Assembly: GCA_012840925.1 (NCBI GenBank)
Contig: DUVS01000009.1
Location: forward strand, 1 to 64,000
Origin: Bacillota bacterium
Lineage (GTDB): Bacteria > Bacillota > Limnochordia > Darwinibacteriales > DTU012
DNA: 64,000 nucleotides
Direction of reading: 5' to 3'
The notes below the pieces were generated by a model, which searched no databases, was not told the origin of the DNA, and saw only the letters and a program-made list of their open reading frames with translations. The translations under genes and the position numbers were made by a program. This document shows, in pieces, positions 1 to 7,829 of the stretch. The stretch's first letter is position 1. Every line of letters starts with the position of its first letter.

Positions 1-55
1 GGAAGAACGCTGGAATGTCTTATGGTGGAGCAAAAAGTAGAATGGGGGGATCTCG

Positions 56-571
56 ATGAAAGCATTGCTGGTCATTGACATGCTCAAGGATTTTATTGAT
101 GACGACGGTGTGCTCACAACCGGCGATGCCGGAAAAGCAATCATCGGTTTTATCAAGAAGAAGATTGATGAATTCAGAGAGCAGGGTTATCCAATCATTT
201 TTGTTTGTGATAATCACGAACCAGATGACAAGGAGTTCGAGATGTTCGCGCCTCACTGCATTGCTGAAACTCCAGGCAGTCAGACTATAGACGAGCTACA
301 GGTTCGCAAAGAAGATAAAGTAATAAAAAAGCGGCGCTACAGTGCGTTTTTCAGTACCGAACTAGACCTTTATTTGCGAGAAAAAGAGGTCGATGAAATC
401 TATCTAGTGGGAGTAAATACCAACATTTGTGTTCTCTACACCGCAGCTGATGCCATAAATCTAAACTACCGGGTCAACATCTATGAGAAAGGTGTCGCTT
501 CATTTGATGAGAGCGCCCATCGTTTCGCCTTAAAAGAGGCGAAGAACACATTGGGATGCAGCATAGTGTAG
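56..571 (+). CDS. Isochorismatase-family cysteine hydrolase
   Basis: A 171-residue single-domain protein of the isochorismatase/nicotinamidase fold, which hydrolyses amide or related bonds through a Cys-Asp-Lys triad. The triad is visible: D8 in VIDML, K92 just before RYSAF, and C125 in GVNTNICVLYTA. D52, H54 and H67 sit where nicotinamidases bind a metal, so nicotinamidase or another amidohydrolase activity is plausible. The substrate cannot be settled from sequence. The ATG follows a GGGGGGA Shine-Dalgarno-like run. It appears monocistronic, because 143 bases with a repeat-like palindrome separate it from the next gene. Confidence 0.88.
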   Translation: MKALLVIDMLKDFIDDDGVLTTGDAGKAIIGFIKKKIDEFREQGYPIIFVCDNHEPDDKEFEMFAPHCIAETPGSQTIDELQVRKEDKVIKKRRYSAFFSTELDLYLREKEVDEIYLVGVNTNICVLYTAADAINLNYRVNIYEKGVASFDESAHRFALKEAKNTLGCSIV

Positions 572-580
572 CTTACGATA

Positions 581-626
581 AGACACGGGTAGACACGGGA
601 CGGTTCCATGTCGCGTCCTATGTCAC
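581..626. repeat. REP-like imperfect palindrome
   Basis: A 9-base unit AGACACGGG occurs twice in tandem (581-589 and 591-599). The second copy opens an inverted repeat, GACAcgGGAC at 592-601 and GTCCtaTGTC at 615-624, with GGTTCC in the loop. The GGGACGGTTCC core resembles short palindromic repeats found between genes in many clostridial genomes and sometimes linked to Y1/RAYT transposases. That link is from memory and inference. Only one copy is seen in this window. Confidence 0.4.
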
Positions 627-714
627 ACCTGGCTTGCACTAGACAGCAGAAAAAGTCGGGCACAGCCCTCCGATGCATTCTAAAATGAATCCAGGCCGGG
701 GAGGAGTATTCAGC

Positions 715-1554
715 ATGAGTGGGTGGATAGCGGGTATCCAAAACGCAATTGAGTATATCGAGGATCATCTGACCGAGGAAATAAGCATTGAAGATATTGC
801 TGCAGAGGCATTTGTTTCAGCATTTCATTTCCAGAGGATCTTCACTGCATTGTGCGGCTTTACCGTAGGAGAATATATTAGAAACCGCAGGCTTAGCATG
901 GCAGCCCAAGAACTTTCCAGAACAGATACCAAGGTAATCGATGTCGCCGTGAAGTATGGTTATGATTCTCCGGACAGTTTTACCCGTGCGTTCACCAAGT
1001 TTCATGGTATTCCTCCTTCAGCGGCTAAATTAAAGGGTGCAACCCTGAAGTTGTTCGCACCAGTCAAGATTAAACTGATATTGGAGGGTGGTACAATGCT
1101 GGAGTACAAAATTGTTGAAAAGGCGCAGTTCACTGTGATGGGCAGATCACGAAAATTCAACATCGAGACTAGCAATGAAGAGATTCCCAAGTTTTGGCAG
1201 GAACATATGCAGAGTGGCGACAGCGAAATAGTCTGCGGGATGTATGGAATCTGCATCGATAGTGATGGTAAGGAATTCGATTATCTAATTGCTGATAACT
1301 ACTTGCCATGGAATGAAATTCCTGAGGGGTACGAAACCAGAGTGATTCCTGCCGGAACTTGGGCAGTATTTCCTTGCCGAGGTGCTCTGCCAAAATCACT
1401 GCAGGATGTCAACACCAAAATTTGGAGTGAGTGGCTGCCAAGCTGCAAGGAATACAAGCTTGCTGGTAACTATAACGTTGAATTGTATACTCCACCCCAA
1501 GGCAACCCGGATGATTACTACTGCGAGATTTGGATACCTGTACAAAAAATCTAG
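715..1554 (+). CDS. AraC-family regulator with GyrI-like effector domain
   Basis: A 279-residue cytoplasmic transcription regulator. Residues about 1-105 form an AraC/XylS double helix-turn-helix, with SIEDIAAEAFVSAFHFQRIF and VAVKYGYDSPDSFTRAF as the two helix-turn-helix cores. Residues about 128-279 form a GyrI/BmrR-type effector-binding domain, the fold that binds small hydrophobic or cationic molecules. The start at 715 is preferred over an upstream in-frame ATG at 673 because GGGGAGGAG lies just ahead of it. An internal ATG at 1096 also has a strong GGAGGG site and would give the effector domain alone. Its target is unknown; the permease and kinase downstream are candidates by position only. 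Confidence 0.88.
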   Translation: MSGWIAGIQNAIEYIEDHLTEEISIEDIAAEAFVSAFHFQRIFTALCGFTVGEYIRNRRLSMAAQELSRTDTKVIDVAVKYGYDSPDSFTRAFTKFHGIPPSAAKLKGATLKLFAPVKIKLILEGGTMLEYKIVEKAQFTVMGRSRKFNIETSNEEIPKFWQEHMQSGDSEIVCGMYGICIDSDGKEFDYLIADNYLPWNEIPEGYETRVIPAGTWAVFPCRGALPKSLQDVNTKIWSEWLPSCKEYKLAGNYNVELYTPPQGNPDDYYCEIWIPVQKI

Positions 1555-1620
1555 ATAATGAAATGGCTGGCACTATCACCAGTTAATCACTCATTGATGA
1601 TCAAAACATCCTATGTTACG

Positions 1621-1666
1621 ATAAGTGCGTTAGCTGGGGGTTTGCATGTCCCAGTTGCGCACTTAT
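1621..1666 (+). promoter_or_regulatory. Hairpin in the leader of the GntP-type permease gene
   Basis: ATAAGTGCG at 1621-1629 pairs with CGCACTTAT at 1658-1666. After a small internal bulge, CTGGG and CCCAG extend the stem. No T-run follows, so this is not an ordinary intrinsic terminator. It ends about ten bases before the AGGAGG ribosome binding site of the permease gene, which suggests an operator or a structured leader. Function is inferred. Confidence 0.4.
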
Positions 1667-1687
1667 AATTCATAGGAGGTCTAGAGT

Positions 1688-3052
1688 ATGTCAGGTATTC
1701 CCTTAATCATTGCCTTTGTTGTGGCAATTGGACTCATGATTTTCTCAATTACCAGATTGAGAATTCATCCCTTCTTATCCATCATGACGGTGTCCCTGCT
1801 TTTTGGTCTGGTAGCAGGAATCCCTCTTGCTGATATCCCTGGAGTTATTGGTACAGGATTCAGCAACACTTTTAAGAGTATCGGAATCGTCATTATCTTT
1901 GGTGCATTGATCGGTACTTTGTTGGAAAAGAGCGGTGCTGCCTTGAAAATGGCTGACACCGTGGTCCGTTGGGTAGGTAAGCGAAACCCTGAATTGGCTA
2001 TGTTGATCATGGGGTGGATCGTGTCCATTCCGGTCTTCTGCGACAGTGGTTTTGTCATCTTGAACCCCATTAGAAAAGCTTTGGTCAAACGGACAATGAA
2101 ATCATCAGTGGCCTGTACTGTCGCCCTTTCGATGGGTCTTTACATCGCCCACTGCTTCATTCCGCCTACACCAGGCCCGATTGCGGCTGCCAACACCTTG
2201 TTCCAGGGGCTTGGTCAGGAGACAAATCTGCTGCTCGTGATTCTCATGGGCGTCCAGGCTTCAATCTTGCCTTTAATTGCCAGCTATATCTTTGCAAAAT
2301 TTATTGGCAAGAAGGTGCGAGCCAACGATGAGGCAGATCTAGATGGCGAAGTAACTCAGACTTATGAAGAATTGGTGGCTGGTTACGGTAAACTGCCAAA
2401 TGCTGTGATGTCCTTTGCTCCAATTGTAGTGCCTATTCTATTGATGGCCTTATCGTCTGCCTTAGCGATGGCCCGTATCCAAAGCCCTGTCGTTACCTTC
2501 TTGGGAACACCGATTATCGCCATTGCTGTAGGTGTCATCCTGGCCCTCTTCCCGCTGGCAAGCCAGAAGAAGATGGGTGATTTTCAGGAACTCACCAACC
2601 GCACTTTGGAAGTAACAGGTCCGATTCTCTTCATTACCGCTGCAGGTGGCGTACTAGGCAATGTTATTGCTTCCACCTCCATGGTTGATTTCATTAAGCA
2701 AAATGCCCAAACCATCTCGCTGTTAGGCCTGATGTTCCCATTCTTGCTGTCGGCCATCCTGAAGACTGCACAAGGTTCATCAACAGTGGCTCTGGTGACC
2801 ACCGCCGGTATCGTGGCACCCATGCTGTCCACTATCGGACTGGGCACGCCAGCCCTGGCAGCATTGACGGTTATCGCCATCGGTGCTGGTGCCATGACAG
2901 TTTCGCATGCTAATGACAGTTACTTCTGGGTAGTCACCAATTTTGGTGGGATGAAAGTAGAAGACGGTTACAAAACCCAAACTTTGGGCACATTGGTGGT
3001 AGGGCTTGCTTCGTTGATCAATGTTTACCTGATCTACTTCTTTATTCGCTAG
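1688..3052 (+). CDS. GntP-family gluconate/glycerate-type permease
   Basis: A 454-residue polytopic membrane protein matching the GntP (gluconate:H+ symporter) family in length and sequence. Hydrophobic segments run throughout, with the family-like stretches IPVFCDSGFVILNPI and FIPPTPGPIAAA in the first half. An AGGAGG site precedes the ATG. The next gene is a glycerate 2-kinase, so glycerate or a related sugar acid is the likeliest substrate; this rests on context. A hairpin in the leader and an AraC-type regulator upstream suggest substrate-controlled expression. Confidence 0.92.
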   Translation: MSGIPLIIAFVVAIGLMIFSITRLRIHPFLSIMTVSLLFGLVAGIPLADIPGVIGTGFSNTFKSIGIVIIFGALIGTLLEKSGAALKMADTVVRWVGKRNPELAMLIMGWIVSIPVFCDSGFVILNPIRKALVKRTMKSSVACTVALSMGLYIAHCFIPPTPGPIAAANTLFQGLGQETNLLLVILMGVQASILPLIASYIFAKFIGKKVRANDEADLDGEVTQTYEELVAGYGKLPNAVMSFAPIVVPILLMALSSALAMARIQSPVVTFLGTPIIAIAVGVILALFPLASQKKMGDFQELTNRTLEVTGPILFITAAGGVLGNVIASTSMVDFIKQNAQTISLLGLMFPFLLSAILKTAQGSSTVALVTTAGIVAPMLSTIGLGTPALAALTVIAIGAGAMTVSHANDSYFWVVTNFGGMKVEDGYKTQTLGTLVVGLASLINVYLIYFFIR

Positions 3053-3123
3053 AACAGGTTACGATATTTCCGTCTAAACGGGAATGCGAATCTAAAACCT
3101 GGTGAGCCTACAAGCTAAAGAAG

Positions 3124-3151
3124 CGCCAAAGCATCGTCTGATGCTTTGGCG
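3124..3151. promoter_or_regulatory. Perfect 12-bp inverted repeat ahead of glycerate kinase
   Basis: CGCCAAAGCATC at 3124-3135 and GATGCTTTGGCG at 3140-3151 are perfect complements separated by four bases. The hairpin lies between the permease stop and the kinase ribosome binding site and has no T-run. It may be an operator, an mRNA-stabilising hairpin or a site of partial attenuation that sets the ratio of the two products. Confidence 0.45.
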
Positions 3152-3184
3152 TTGCCTATCACACTGATAAGGAGGGAACTCTCC

Positions 3185-4417
3185 TTGAGTCTGCGAACAG
3201 ATGCGGAAAAAGTCATCGATGCAGCGATTGCTGCTGCCCTTCCTGATACAGCTGTCAAAAGGGCTTTGGGCGGCGAGGATTTCCGTGATGGAAAACTGGT
3301 GCTTGTGGCCATTGGCAAAGCTGCCTGGTCCATGTCACAAGCCGCTTGTGAGCTGCTGGGAGACAGAATCAGTGAGGGAGTGGTGATCACCAAGTACGGC
3401 CATGCCCAAGGGGATCTGCCTAACATCCGGATCTATGAAGCTGGACATCCAATCCCGGATGCCAATTCGTTTTTTGCTACAGAAGAGGCGATCAAACTGG
3501 TTCAGAATCTTACCGCAGAAGATATCGTCTTGTTTCTGATCTCCGGTGGGGGTTCGGCTTTGTTTGAAAAACCATTGGTTGCGGAAGAAGTACTTAAGGA
3601 TGTGACCGAACAACTTCTGGCCTGTGGAGCCAGTATTACTGAAATCAATACGATCCGCAAGCGTTTGTCGGCAGTTAAAGGGGGCAAATTTGCCAAGTTG
3701 TGCGAACCGGCGCAGGTTTTTTCTGTTGTCCTTTCAGACGTGATCGGCGATCCCCTTGACATGATCGCTTCCGGACCAGCTTATCCTGACAGTTCCACAA
3801 GTGAAGAGGCTCTAGCGATTGTCCAGAAATATCGGCTGACATTTTCAGACGAAGTAATGAGGCTGTTGCGTGTCGAACCTCCTGCTTCGCTGGAAAATGT
3901 CACTACTAAAATAACAGGAAGTGTGAAACAGCTATGTATGGCGGCGGAGAAAGCCTGCCGTGAATTGGGCTATAAACCTGTAATTTTGACCACCAGCCTT
4001 ACCTGCCAGGCAAGGGAAGCAGGCAGTTTCTTGGCGGCAATTGCCCAGTATCATAGCGATACTGATCAGCCATTGGCTTTTATCGTAGGTGGTGAGACTG
4101 TAGTTCATGTGAAAGGAAAGGGTAAAGGAGGCCGCAATCAAGAACTAGCCCTGGCTGCAGCCGAAGGTATTGCCGGATTGGAACAGGTGGCAGTGTTTTC
4201 TGTTGGTTCAGATGGAACCGACGGCCCTACAGACGCCGCAGGTGGCTATGTGGATAACCATACCAAACAAAGACTTAGTGAAAAGGGGATCAGTATCTTT
4301 GCCACTTTGGAAAACAACGACGCCTACCACGCCTTACAGGCCGTGGATGGACTGATCCTCACCGGTCCAACTGGCACCAATGTGAATGACCTATCGGTTC
4401 TGCTGATCAAAAGGTAA
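3185..4417 (+). CDS. Glycerate 2-kinase (MOFRL family)
   Basis: A 410-residue kinase of the GckA/TtuD family, which phosphorylates D-glycerate to 2-phosphoglycerate and feeds lower glycolysis. The N-terminal DUF4147 part contains VAIGKAAWSM and the glycine loop LISGGGSALFEKP. The C-terminal MOFRL domain shows GGRNQELALAAA and VGSDGTDGPTDAAGG. The TTG at 3185 is chosen because AAGGAGGG stands at the right distance; a longer reading from TTG 3146 would begin inside a hairpin. It is probably co-transcribed with the permease to give a glycerate uptake and activation unit. Confidence 0.93.
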   Translation: MSLRTDAEKVIDAAIAAALPDTAVKRALGGEDFRDGKLVLVAIGKAAWSMSQAACELLGDRISEGVVITKYGHAQGDLPNIRIYEAGHPIPDANSFFATEEAIKLVQNLTAEDIVLFLISGGGSALFEKPLVAEEVLKDVTEQLLACGASITEINTIRKRLSAVKGGKFAKLCEPAQVFSVVLSDVIGDPLDMIASGPAYPDSSTSEEALAIVQKYRLTFSDEVMRLLRVEPPASLENVTTKITGSVKQLCMAAEKACRELGYKPVILTTSLTCQAREAGSFLAAIAQYHSDTDQPLAFIVGGETVVHVKGKGKGGRNQELALAAAEGIAGLEQVAVFSVGSDGTDGPTDAAGGYVDNHTKQRLSEKGISIFATLENNDAYHALQAVDGLILTGPTGTNVNDLSVLLIKR

Positions 4418-4860
4418 TCGGATCTAGCTGGGAATTCTTAAGTGGCTCAAGTGTAACAATTTGGTGTATTGAATATAATCCAACTCAAAACATAAGTTCG
4501 ACTTGTGAATTGATGAACTTTGTTGACAAAAGTAGGAGTTTATAGGAAAATGTAGGTGTTTGTGGTATTTTGTAGGAACGAATGCTCCTGAGTAGTTTGA
4601 AGGGAAACCTATAGTTTTGTTTATCGGAATAATAACTATTATCGCAATAGCCGTGCTTCAAGCATAATTGAGCCAAAAATGATCCATCGTTTGGTAATGG
4701 TAGGTTCATATTTCCTCGTTTTCAACTTTGGTTTTTGCCCAAAATTAATAACCGAGTAAGAATGTAATTAATAAGAAGAACAGATGAGTTAGCACTACAT
4801 GAGTGCTAGCATAAGGGGGGGATGGATTGGAGATCTGCATCCAATAGAGTGCATCTGCTA
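4418..4860. other. AT-rich intergenic region, no gene recognised
   Basis: No convincing coding sequence was found between the glycerate kinase and the c-di-GMP riboswitch. A TTGACA at 4523-4528 has only a weak GAAAAT 17 bases downstream, so the promoter of the chemotaxis transcript was not placed. Confidence 0.5.
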
Positions 4861-4966
4861 ATGGAGAAACGAAAAAGGCAAACGTTCCGAAAGGGGCGGA
4901 CGCAAAGCCACGGGTCTAACGTTATTGTTGACAACAATAACCATGATAGCCGGGTTGCCGTTCTAG
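4861..4966 (+). promoter_or_regulatory. Cyclic di-GMP-I (GEMM) riboswitch aptamer
   Basis: The diagnostic GEMM-I elements occur in order: AGGCAAAC at about 4876, CGAAAG, GGACGCAAAGCCACGGGTCTAA, and GATAGCCGGGTTGCCG ending near 4960. A variable hairpin, GTTATTGTT and AACAATAAC with a three-base loop at 4921-4941, lies between the conserved halves, as in the family. An intrinsic terminator follows within 25 bases. The switch therefore lets cyclic di-GMP control expression of the downstream cheW and chemoreceptor genes. Whether the ligand turns them on or off was not resolved. Confidence 0.93.
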
Positions 4967-4982
4967 GCGCAGTAAAGCCTGC

Positions 4983-5024
4983 AAGCCTTTTTCGCTTTTT
5001 AAGCAGAAAAGGGCTTTTTCTTTT
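4983..5024 (+). terminator. Intrinsic terminator of the c-di-GMP riboswitch
   Basis: AAGCCTTTTTC at 4983-4993 pairs with GAAAAGGGCTT at 5006-5016 (one G-U pair), followed by a T-rich run to 5024. Its place between aptamer and coding region makes it the likely expression platform. Confidence 0.8.
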
Positions 5025-5083
5025 AAGTGATCGATAGCAGCTTCGACAGGTCAATATCAAAAGGAGTGAAACAAATTACCAAA

Positions 5084-5593
5084 ATGCAGGTTAAGGATCA
5101 ATTTCGGGTTGATGGTCAATACGTAGTTTTTTCACTTGGAAATGAGAAGTACGGTATAGGAATATCTTCAGTGAAGGAGATCATTAAATGGGAGAAAATA
5201 ACTAGACTCCCCCAGATTGGTGATGAGATCAAGGGTGTCATAAAACTTCGGGATGAAATAGTCCCTGTGATATCACTTCGCAACCATTTCGGGTTGCCTG
5301 AAGTCGACAACATGGAGTGTACAAGGATTATTATTCTTGAGGAAGATGCCATATTGTTGGGAATAATTGTCGATCGTGTTGATGAGGTTGTCACTGTACC
5401 AGAACAAACAATTGAACTACCATCTGGAATACCAGGTATTAGGAGTGATGTGATTCAAGGTATTGCCAAATTTGACGATTGGTTACTTATTCTTATTGAC
5501 ATTAAATGCTTATTTGTTTTAGGCGTGATCGAGCCGTTACACAGTTCACACATTGATGAAACAATCACTGCTATTGACGGGGAGGTAAAATGA
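5084..5593 (+). CDS. cheW: CheW-type chemotaxis coupling protein
   Basis: A cytoplasmic CheW-domain protein of about 169 residues that links chemoreceptors to the CheA kinase. Family features are [13 protein letters not shown] near the N terminus, the conserved RLP and [18 protein letters not shown] strand region, and [10 protein letters not shown]. The start is uncertain. The ATG at 5084 lies 17 bases past GGAG, whereas an in-frame ATT at 5075 sits at the ideal 8-base spacing. Its stop overlaps the start of the chemoreceptor gene (ATGA), implying coupled translation. Both genes follow a c-di-GMP riboswitch, so this receptor-CheW pair is probably part of a motile-sessile switch. Confidence 0.92.
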   Translation: MQVKDQFRVDGQYVVFSLGNEKYGIGISSVKEIIKWEKITRLPQIGDEIKGVIKLRDEIVPVISLRNHFGLPEVDNMECTRIIILEEDAILLGIIVDRVDEVVTVPEQTIELPSGIPGIRSDVIQGIAKFDDWLLILIDIKCLFVLGVIEPLHSSHIDETITAIDGEVK

Positions 5594-7458
5594 TGCTAAA
5601 GATGCGGAGTATTGCCATGAAAATTGCCGTTTGGGCAGGTTGTTTGATTTTTGTAATGTGTGTCGGGCTGGGAATACTGTCTTACAGTTATGGTTCCTAT
5701 GCAGTTACTGCAGAGGTTGAGCTAGCCCTTAAGATGCAAGCAGAGAAAGCTAGTGAGTACTTGGAGAGTCGATTCGAAACGCATTTGAATGGATTAGAAA
5801 TAATCGCAGCAAGGCCAGAGATGCAGGGTATGGATTGGGGAACACAACTAACAATTCTCAATGCTGAACTAAAACGTTCATCCGCGTTTGTTGCGCTTGG
5901 TGTAGTTGATGGCACTGGAGCTGCGCGGTATACTGATGGTTCCACCGCGGAATTGGGCGATCGTGATTATGTTATTAACGCTTTCAACGGGAATTCGGTT
6001 GTATCCGATATCATTACAAGTCGTGTTGACAATAGCTTAGTTATTATGTACGCCGTTCCGATTCGTAAAGATAACCAAGTAGTCGGTGTATTGCTCGGGA
6101 GGAGAGATGGTACGGTGCTCAGTGACATAACAGATAGATTAGGCTTTGGTGCCCAAGGCTGGGCGTACATTATTGGTAGTGATGGTACGTTTTATGCCTA
6201 TCCTGATAGACAAGTGGTTTTGCATCAAGAGAATATTTTCGACCAGTCAAGTAGATTTATTACAGCAGGACGTGCAATATTGTCTTTCGGTCTTGGGCAA
6301 AATGGTGTGATTAGATACAAACTCGATGATGGTGCGACGAGAATAGTCGGTCTGGCACCCGTCCCCTCTACGGGCTGGACTATTGGTGTCGGGGCAATGG
6401 AAGATGATATACTTGGCAATGTCAACAAACTTCGAATTTTCCTGTTCTGGATCGCACTTGCTTTTATTGTACTAGGTATAGTAGTGTCTGTTCTGATTGG
6501 TAAGCAGCTAGCTAGGCCTCTGAAAAAAGTCCAGGATGTGATCGAAGCTGTTGCTGATGGTGATCTGACTACGAATGTGACAGTTGAATCACGCGATGAA
6601 GTTGGTAGGGTCACCAGGGCTCTGAATGCAACTGTTGAAAGAATGCGTAATGTTATCGGCCTGGTGGCACAAACAGCCAATGATATGGCTGGTATTAGTG
6701 AACAGATGGCAGCAGCGTCGGAAGAAGTCTCATCATCTGTAGAAGAAGTAGCCAGTACCACTAATCAGTTTTCCAGTACTCTGGATTCAATGAATGCTAA
6801 TGCGCAGAACATGAGTCATACGGTGCAGGATGCATCCAACAAAGCATACGAGGGAGAAAAAGCGATTGAAGAGATTATCAAGCAAATGCATATGTTGCGC
6901 GACAATACACAGCAGCTAGCCAATGATGTATCGAATTTGGGCTCTCTTTCTAGTGAAATAGGAAATATCGTGAATATGATTAGTGCAATAGCGGACCAAA
7001 CAAACCTGTTAGCATTGAATGCTGCAATAGAAGCTGCCCGAGCAGGCGAACACGGTCTAGGGTTTGCGGTTGTTGCTGATGAAGTTAGGAAGCTGGCAGA
7101 GGAATCTGCCAAGGCAACTTCCGAAGTAAGGTCGCTCATCACGCAGATTCAGAATGGTATATCGGTGGCTGTCAATGGTATGAACAACAGCGCTAGTGAG
7201 GCTGAGCAAGCACTAGAGAGTGTAGACAGAAGCGGTAAGTTGCTGCATAATATTCTCGGGATGGTAGAAAATATAGCGGGACAGATACAAGCGATCTCTA
7301 GTGGCCTTAAGGAAATAAATGATGGCGGTCACGAGATAGCTTGTGCGACACAGGAACAAGCAGCATCGATGGAACAAGTGGCCAGTTCGGCTCAGGAATT
7401 AACTGAGATTGGCGTTCGATTGAGAGAGTTAGTTGAGCATTTCAAAGTAGAGAACTAA
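5590..7458 (+). CDS. Methyl-accepting chemotaxis protein with dCache sensor
   Basis: A 622-residue transmembrane chemoreceptor. In order: TM1 at about residues 10-32, an extracytoplasmic double-Cache-like sensor at about 35-275 (including [17 protein letters not shown]), TM2 at about 283-305, HAMP at about 305-358, and a long coiled-coil signalling domain. The conserved hairpin tip lies near residues 457-506 and includes [19 protein letters not shown]. No C-terminal CheR-tethering pentapeptide was noticed. The ATG overlaps the cheW stop and follows GGGGAGG. The ligand is unknown; many dCache sensors bind amino acids or other small metabolites. Confidence 0.95.
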   Translation: MMLKMRSIAMKIAVWAGCLIFVMCVGLGILSYSYGSYAVTAEVELALKMQAEKASEYLESRFETHLNGLEIIAARPEMQGMDWGTQLTILNAELKRSSAFVALGVVDGTGAARYTDGSTAELGDRDYVINAFNGNSVVSDIITSRVDNSLVIMYAVPIRKDNQVVGVLLGRRDGTVLSDITDRLGFGAQGWAYIIGSDGTFYAYPDRQVVLHQENIFDQSSRFITAGRAILSFGLGQNGVIRYKLDDGATRIVGLAPVPSTGWTIGVGAMEDDILGNVNKLRIFLFWIALAFIVLGIVVSVLIGKQLARPLKKVQDVIEAVADGDLTTNVTVESRDEVGRVTRALNATVERMRNVIGLVAQTANDMAGISEQMAAASEEVSSSVEEVASTTNQFSSTLDSMNANAQNMSHTVQDASNKAYEGEKAIEEIIKQMHMLRDNTQQLANDVSNLGSLSSEIGNIVNMISAIADQTNLLALNAAIEAARAGEHGLGFAVVADEVRKLAEESAKATSEVRSLITQIQNGISVAVNGMNNSASEAEQALESVDRSGKLLHNILGMVENIAGQIQAISSGLKEINDGGHEIACATQEQAASMEQVASSAQELTEIGVRLRELVEHFKVEN

Positions 7459-7595
7459 CCAAGTAGTAACCAAGTAGTAACCGAGTTGTTCTCTAGCTAA
7501 GCATTTAAACAAATTTCTATCAACATACGTGACTGGTGCGGTTAGTATCATTTCACAATTGGATATCGCCATAGACTACTGTGGAAGAGCGACAA

Positions 7596-7648
7596 AAGCC
7601 TTGTTTTGGGGTTAAGAGTGTGGCATTACACCGAAACAGGGCTTTTTC
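7596..7648 (+). terminator. Intrinsic terminator after the chemoreceptor gene
   Basis: AAGCCTTGTTTTGG pairs with CCGAAACAGGGCTT (two G-U pairs) across a loop of about 20 bases, followed by TTTTTCT. It would end the cheW-chemoreceptor transcript. Confidence 0.75.
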
Positions 7649-7829
7649 TAGTATGTTTAAAGAGGATGAACTATGTCAGTGGTGAACTTAGGATTTGAGA
7701 GTTATTTCTAGGAAACGGCAGATAAGCTTAGACGAAATTCCAAAGATTGAGGAGCCAATTGGCCCGCCAATAGTGTTCGCGGAGCTGATATTAAAAGTAC
7801 GATCATCGATTGGGGAGGGAATTGCATCA
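7649..7829 (+). other. Leader region of the EamA transporter gene
   Basis: The region holds a 12-codon ORF at 7673-7711, with an AGAGGATG site four bases ahead. The main frame is also open upstream of the chosen transporter start from 7695, but that extension has no recognisable domain or ribosome binding site. It may be a leader peptide or decayed coding sequence. Nothing else was recognised. Confidence 0.35.

Noticed and set aside
3124-3151. The hairpin before the glycerate kinase as an intrinsic terminator
   Set aside because: The stem is strong but is followed by TTGCCTATC and not a T-run, and the operon appears to continue.
4822-5037. A 71-residue ORF across the c-di-GMP aptamer and its terminator
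   Set aside because: It reads straight through conserved riboswitch and terminator sequence and its composition follows the RNA; it is not a protein gene.
7695-7829. N-terminal extension of the EamA transporter from 7695
   Set aside because: The extra 45 codons have no ribosome binding site or recognised domain, whereas ATG 7830 follows GGGGAGG and starts the first membrane half directly.
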